From: Tannerella sp.
GTDB taxonomy: Bacteria; Bacteroidota; Bacteroidia; Bacteroidales; Tannerellaceae
Assembly (NCBI GenBank): GCA_031283915.1
Contig: JAITAY010000216.1
Coordinates: forward strand, 1 to 9,218
Direction of reading: 5' to 3'
DNA: 9,218 nucleotides
Below are positions 7,304 through 9,218 of this stretch, piece after piece (the first letter of the stretch is position 1; every line of letters starts with the position of its first letter). The notes under the pieces are model-generated. The model did no database searches, was not told the DNA's origin, and saw only the letters and a program-made list of their open reading frames with translations. Made by a program: the position numbers and the translations under genes.

Positions 7304-7605
7304 TCCAGCTCCATTTCTTCCGGCAAGGTAGAGAATCCGGCTATCTTCGCGCCGAATTTCACGGTCAATTCGCGTTGCAGTTCAGCGCCTTCGCATTGCA
7401 TCCAGCGATGCAGTACGTCTCGGTCGCTGACATGAAACTGTATGCATATACTGACGCCCGCTTCTTCTTCCTGCAAGACGCGCTGCATGGCCGGTCGGCG
7501 GAGCAGGCCGCTTTGAGTCGCCCCGGGAATGTAATGCTGTTTCAGGTGATGAAGGCCTTCATCCCAAATAGCGTCGTCCAAATGAAAGGTTGTATGATAG
7601 ATCAT
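7300..7605 (-). CDS. DUF4286 family protein
   Basis: This small 101-residue cytoplasmic protein matches DUF4286, a Bacteroidota family of unknown function. It begins M-I-Y-H-T-T-F-H-L and has a middle beta strand S-I-C-I-Q-F-H-V and a closing F-G-A-K-I-A-G-F segment. The alternation of strands and helices suggests a ferredoxin-like fold, but that is an inference. I use the ATG at 7605 rather than the upstream in-frame ATG at 7644: family members start with this M-I-Y strand, and the longer version would extend above the predicted transcription start near 7625. The stop overlaps the ruvC start by four bases, so the two are expressed together; a role linked to RuvC is possible but not shown. 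Confidence 0.9.
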   Translation of the reverse strand: MIYHTTFHLDDAIWDEGLHHLKQHYIPGATQSGLLRRPAMQRVLQEEEAGVSICIQFHVSDRDVLHRWMQCEGAELQRELTVKFGAKIAGFSTLPEEMELE

Positions 7606-7630
7606 CCTGCATTTTGTAATAAAAATTGAA

Positions 7631-7638
7631 CAAAGATA
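7631..7638 (-). promoter_or_regulatory. -7 promoter element for the DUF4286-ruvC operon
   Basis: On the minus strand this reads TATCTTTG, an exact TAnnTTTG match. It sits 25 bases before the ATG at 7605 and gives a leader of about 20 nt. No clear -33 box is visible; the place where it would lie coincides with the -7 element of the tRNA promoter. Confidence 0.65.
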
Positions 7639-7660
7639 ATGCATATCTTAATAATTTCGT

Positions 7661-7668
7661 TACCTTTG
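7661..7668 (+). promoter_or_regulatory. -7 promoter element for tRNA-Ala
   Basis: TACCTTTG matches TAnnTTTG exactly and ends 19 bases before the mature tRNA 5' end, so transcription should begin about 12 bases upstream of it. No -33 box is evident at the usual distance. Confidence 0.65.
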
Positions 7669-7687
7669 CGACCGAAAATGACAGTAC

Positions 7688-7761
7688 GGGGTATTAGCTC
7701 ATCTGGCTAGAGTGCGACACTGGCAGTGTCGAGGTGACCGGTTCGAGTCCGGTATACTCCA
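7688..7761 (+). tRNA. tRNA-Ala, anticodon GGC
   Basis: The 74-nt cloverleaf folds completely. The acceptor stem GGGGTAT pairs with ATACTCC (7754-7760); the D stem is GCTC/GAGT; the anticodon stem CGACA/TGTCG (7715-7719, 7727-7731) encloses the loop CTGGCAG; the variable loop has five bases; and the T stem ACCGG/CCGGT holds TTCGAGT. The anticodon at 7722-7724 is GGC, reading GCC and GCU. The third acceptor pair is G3-U70, the classic identity element for alanyl-tRNA synthetase, and the discriminator base is A (7761), which confirms alanine. CCA is not encoded and must be added by nucleotidyltransferase. Confidence 0.97.
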
Positions 7762-7778
7762 CTTTTCCAATCTCCCGT

Positions 7779-7807
7779 AAAAGCCCGGCGTTCCAGCATC
7801 GGGCTTT
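7779..7807. terminator. Terminator hairpin behind tRNA-Ala (possibly bidirectional)
   Basis: AAAGCCCG (7780-7787) and CGGGCTTT (7800-7807) form a perfect 8-bp stem with a 12-base loop, 18 bases after the tRNA. The outer arms TTCCAA (7765-7770) and TTGGAA (7812-7817) can extend it. On the minus strand the stem ends in a TTTT run, so it could also stop transcription arriving from the broken lipoprotein gene. Confidence 0.65.
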
Positions 7808-7828
7808 ATTGTTGGAAATAAGGGAGGG

Positions 7829-7846
7829 ACAAAAAGTCGGTTGCTT
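7829..7846 (+). repeat. 18-bp dispersed motif, copy B
   Basis: ACAAAAAGTCGGTTGCTT is the partner of 3292-3309 (16 of 18 identical). It again follows a gene end and a hairpin, here tRNA-Ala and its terminator. Confidence 0.5.
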
Positions 7847-7960
7847 CTGATGTCGCCCAACAGGTCTCCACCCCATAGCCTCCGCGCTTTATCCGTTTCC
7901 GGTTTCCGGGCATCTGGAGCTTTTCACGGAAGACCTCCTTCTGGTGTTTCTGACTTTTAT

Positions 7961-8528
7961 TTATACCGCGTGCAGTATAATAACGACATTTGCCGTATAG
8001 CCGCCCGGATTCAGTCCGGCGCGATTTGCGGCAACCTGTATGATTTTTGATGCGCCTTTGGCTACCGAACCCTGCGCGTTGCTCAGTGTGAGCCACTGTT
8101 TGTCGGTTGTTGCCTCGTAAGAAACCGCATCAAGACCGTTATTCTGAATAATGATAGATTTGTTTGTTTCCACTTCGCCGAAATCAACCGTTTGTGGCGA
8201 TGCGCTTAAAACATTTTTGTCGGGCGACAACGTGGTATTGGCTGTAACCGTACGCCCTGCCGCCACACTTACATCTTTTGTGGTCTGTGCATAACCGCTA
8301 ACGCTAAAGGTCAAACTGTAAACGCCGGCTTCAACGTCGGTAACCGTAAATTTTCCATCATTGCCGGTGGTTAATGTCTGCTTGATATAGGTCGAATTGT
8401 CTTTTGCAACAATATCAACCGCGACATTCGGCAAAACAGCAGATGTTTCGGCATCCGTTACCGTACCTTCTATGCATCCCTAAACAGGCAAGGATGCTCA
8501 ACATCGAAATAAATTTAAAATTCTTCAT
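7961..8528 (-). pseudogene. Frameshifted and shortened lipoprotein with carboxypeptidase-regulatory-like and BACON-like domains
   Basis: The ATG at 8528 opens a lipoprotein signal peptide (M-K-N-F-K-F-I-S-M-L-S-I-L-A-C, Cys15), but after Leu16-Gly17 the frame turns into nonsense and stops. One frame over, the sequence continues directly as I-E-G-T-V-T-D-A-E-T-S-A-V-L-P-N-V-A-V, a textbook start of a carboxypeptidase-regulatory-like domain. Removing one base from the C-triplet 8478-8480 (GGG on the coding strand) would join both parts into a 188-residue protein. Domain 1 spans about residues 18-95 of the repaired product (D-G-K-F-T-V-T-D-V-E-A-G-V-Y-S-L-T-F). Domain 2 (about 98-185) is BACON-like (Q-W-L-T-L, G-S-V-A-K-G, then G-L-N-P-G-G-Y). 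The C-terminus stops at I-I-L-H-A-V, where BACON domains usually continue with another strand, so the 3' end also seems lost. Such proteins are usually surface carbohydrate- or protein-binding modules. No promoter match is seen upstream. Confidence 0.8.
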
Positions 8529-8552
8529 ATCGTCATTTATATAATAAATTAT

Positions 8553-8784
8553 AATGATTATCGTATTTATTGCCTGATAAGCCCGAAAGGGCTGAATTTT
8601 CATAACCGCAATGCCAACGGCTTGCGGAAGTAGTTCCCACTGCCTGAAAGGCAGAACGACTTGCCCGGCTCGAAGTCCTGCCTTTCAGGCAGCGGTACTC
8701 TTGCATCACTTTCCGCAGGTCGCTGACCTGCGGTTATGAAAATTACGGCTTTCAGCCGATCAGGTATCATTTACGATAATCATT
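8553..8784. repeat. 232-bp imperfect palindrome of nested hairpins
   Basis: The two halves are inverted copies around a centre near 8668. Exact arm matches are AATGATTATCGTA (8553-8565) with 8772-8784, CCTGAT (8573-8578) with 8759-8764, AATTTTCATAACCGCA (8595-8610) with 8729-8744, and CTGCCTGAAAGGCAG (8640-8654) with 8678-8692. Each half also folds locally: AGCCC-GAAA-GGGCT (8580-8593); CCGCAA and GCC-AAC-GGC with TTGCGG (8606-8627); CTGCC-TGAAA-GGCAG; then CTGCC-TTTCA-GGCAG; CCGCAGGTC-GCT-GACCTGCGG (8713-8733); and CGGCT-TTC-AGCCG (8746-8758). GACTT/AAGTC (8658-8677) closes the centre. No coding capacity is evident. A MITE-like or REP-cluster element is the best guess. Confidence 0.85.
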
Positions 8785-8801
8785 TTTGTTTATTATTTAT
8801 T

Positions 8802-8829
8802 GCAGAGACTCAAAATGTTGCGTCTCTAC
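8802..8829 (-). terminator. Stem-loop at the 3' end of the T9SS cargo gene
   Basis: AGAGAC (8804-8809) pairs with GTCTCT (8822-8827), extended by a G-U and a G-C pair outside and by CAA/TTG inside after one mismatch, with a four-base loop. On the minus strand it begins with the last base of the stop codon and is followed by an AT-rich run. It could be a terminator or a copy of a short palindromic repeat. Confidence 0.45.
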
Positions 8830-9218
8830 TAATACACCGCTTTCACGGTACGGTTGCCGCCCACTACAATATAAACACCGCGTGCAGGCAAGGGAACACG
8901 CTGTTCGGCGCCATTCGCTTTACTCCTGTAGAACAGTTGCCCGTGAATGCTGTAGATGTTCAGTGTTTCACCGGAAACGAGGCCGGTTATCAAAAAGCCG
9001 TCGCCGGTGGCAATAACCCGCAGCGCCGGCGATTCGACGTTTTCCGTTCCGGTCGGCGCTACCGTATAGACGATGCTAATGGATACCGGCGTCAGACCTT
9101 CGGCGCTGACGGTCAGCGTAAGCGCGTAGGCGCCGGAGGCAAGATCTGCACTGTGCGTAAGGGCGATGTTCGTTTCGCTGCCGGCAGGCAGGCTGCCCGG
9201 CTCCGTCGGCGAGAGGGT
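8829..9218 (-). CDS. C-terminal part of a T9SS type A sorting-domain protein (partial)
   Basis: The frame is open from the window edge to the TAG at 8831-8829, giving the last 129 residues; the N-terminus lies beyond base 9218. The first 50 or so residues look like an Ig-like beta-sandwich repeat (S-G-A-Y-A-L-T-L-T-V-S-A, then I-S-I-V-Y-T-V-A). The final 75 or so residues fit the type IX secretion C-terminal sorting domain: L-R-V-I at its start, L-N-I-Y-S-I-H-G-Q-L in the middle, and the ending R-G-V-Y-I-V-V-G-G-N-R-T-V-K-A-V-Y. In T9SS bacteria this domain directs transport across the outer membrane and is removed during release or attachment to the surface. The catalytic or binding part of the protein is outside the window, so its activity cannot be named. 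Confidence 0.88.
   Translation of the reverse strand, partial: TLSPTEPGSLPAGSETNIALTHSADLASGAYALTLTVSAEGLTPVSISIVYTVAPTGTENVESPALRVIATGDGFLITGLVSGETLNIYSIHGQLFYRSKANGAEQRVPLPARGVYIVVGGNRTVKAVY

Noticed and set aside
7694..7876. 60-residue open frame on the minus strand through the tRNA
   Set aside because: Its Y-T-G-L-E-P-V-T-S-T-L-P-V segment is the familiar spurious translation of the antisense strand of a tRNA gene.
8553..8784. CRISPR array
   Set aside because: The hairpins are inverted copies rather than evenly spaced direct repeats with unique spacers, and no cas gene is present.

Overview
The window looks like a chromosomal segment of a member of the Bacteroidota, most likely order Bacteroidales. 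The grounds are: exact matches to the Bacteroidota -7 promoter element (TAnnTTTG) ahead of several genes, short lipoprotein signal peptides, a type IX secretion (T9SS) sorting domain, a BACON-like domain, and the families Big_5 lipoprotein, DUF3108, GH51 arabinofuranosidase and DUF4286-RuvC. I cannot name a genus or species from the sequence alone.

Layout from left to right. Bases 1-234 are the C-terminal coiled-coil tail of a protein that starts outside the window. A plus-strand promoter (441-472) then leads into a two-gene envelope operon: a large lipoprotein with an N-terminal Ig-like (Big_5) domain (487-2439), and four bases later an exported DUF3108 protein with a GTG start (2444-3259). 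A hairpin-rich gene-free stretch (3260-3696) separates this operon from a convergent minus-strand GH51 alpha-L-arabinofuranosidase lipoprotein (3697-6288). Behind that gene lies another gene-free stretch (6289-6739) and a minus-strand pair overlapping by four bases, DUF4286 then ruvC (7605-6740). A divergent and physically overlapping promoter pair (7631-7668) serves this pair and a plus-strand tRNA-Ala(GGC) (7688-7761), which is followed by a hairpin terminator.

The right end (7830-9218) is accessory in character. It holds a small lipoprotein gene with a carboxypeptidase-regulatory-like domain and a BACON-like domain, broken by a one-base frameshift in its signal peptide and apparently cut short at its 3' end. 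Next comes a striking 232-bp imperfect palindrome built of nested hairpins, then the C-terminus of a T9SS cargo protein that runs off the window.

Functionally, the conserved genes cover envelope biology (Big_5 lipoprotein, DUF3108), Holliday-junction resolution (RuvC), translation (tRNA-Ala) and hemicellulose or pectin side-chain degradation (GH51). I found no complete insertion sequence, CRISPR array or defence system. The observations most worth following are non-coding: the 232-bp palindrome, a 40-45 bp repeat present in inverted orientation on both sides of the GH51 gene, and an 18-bp motif found twice just downstream of a gene 3' end and its hairpin.
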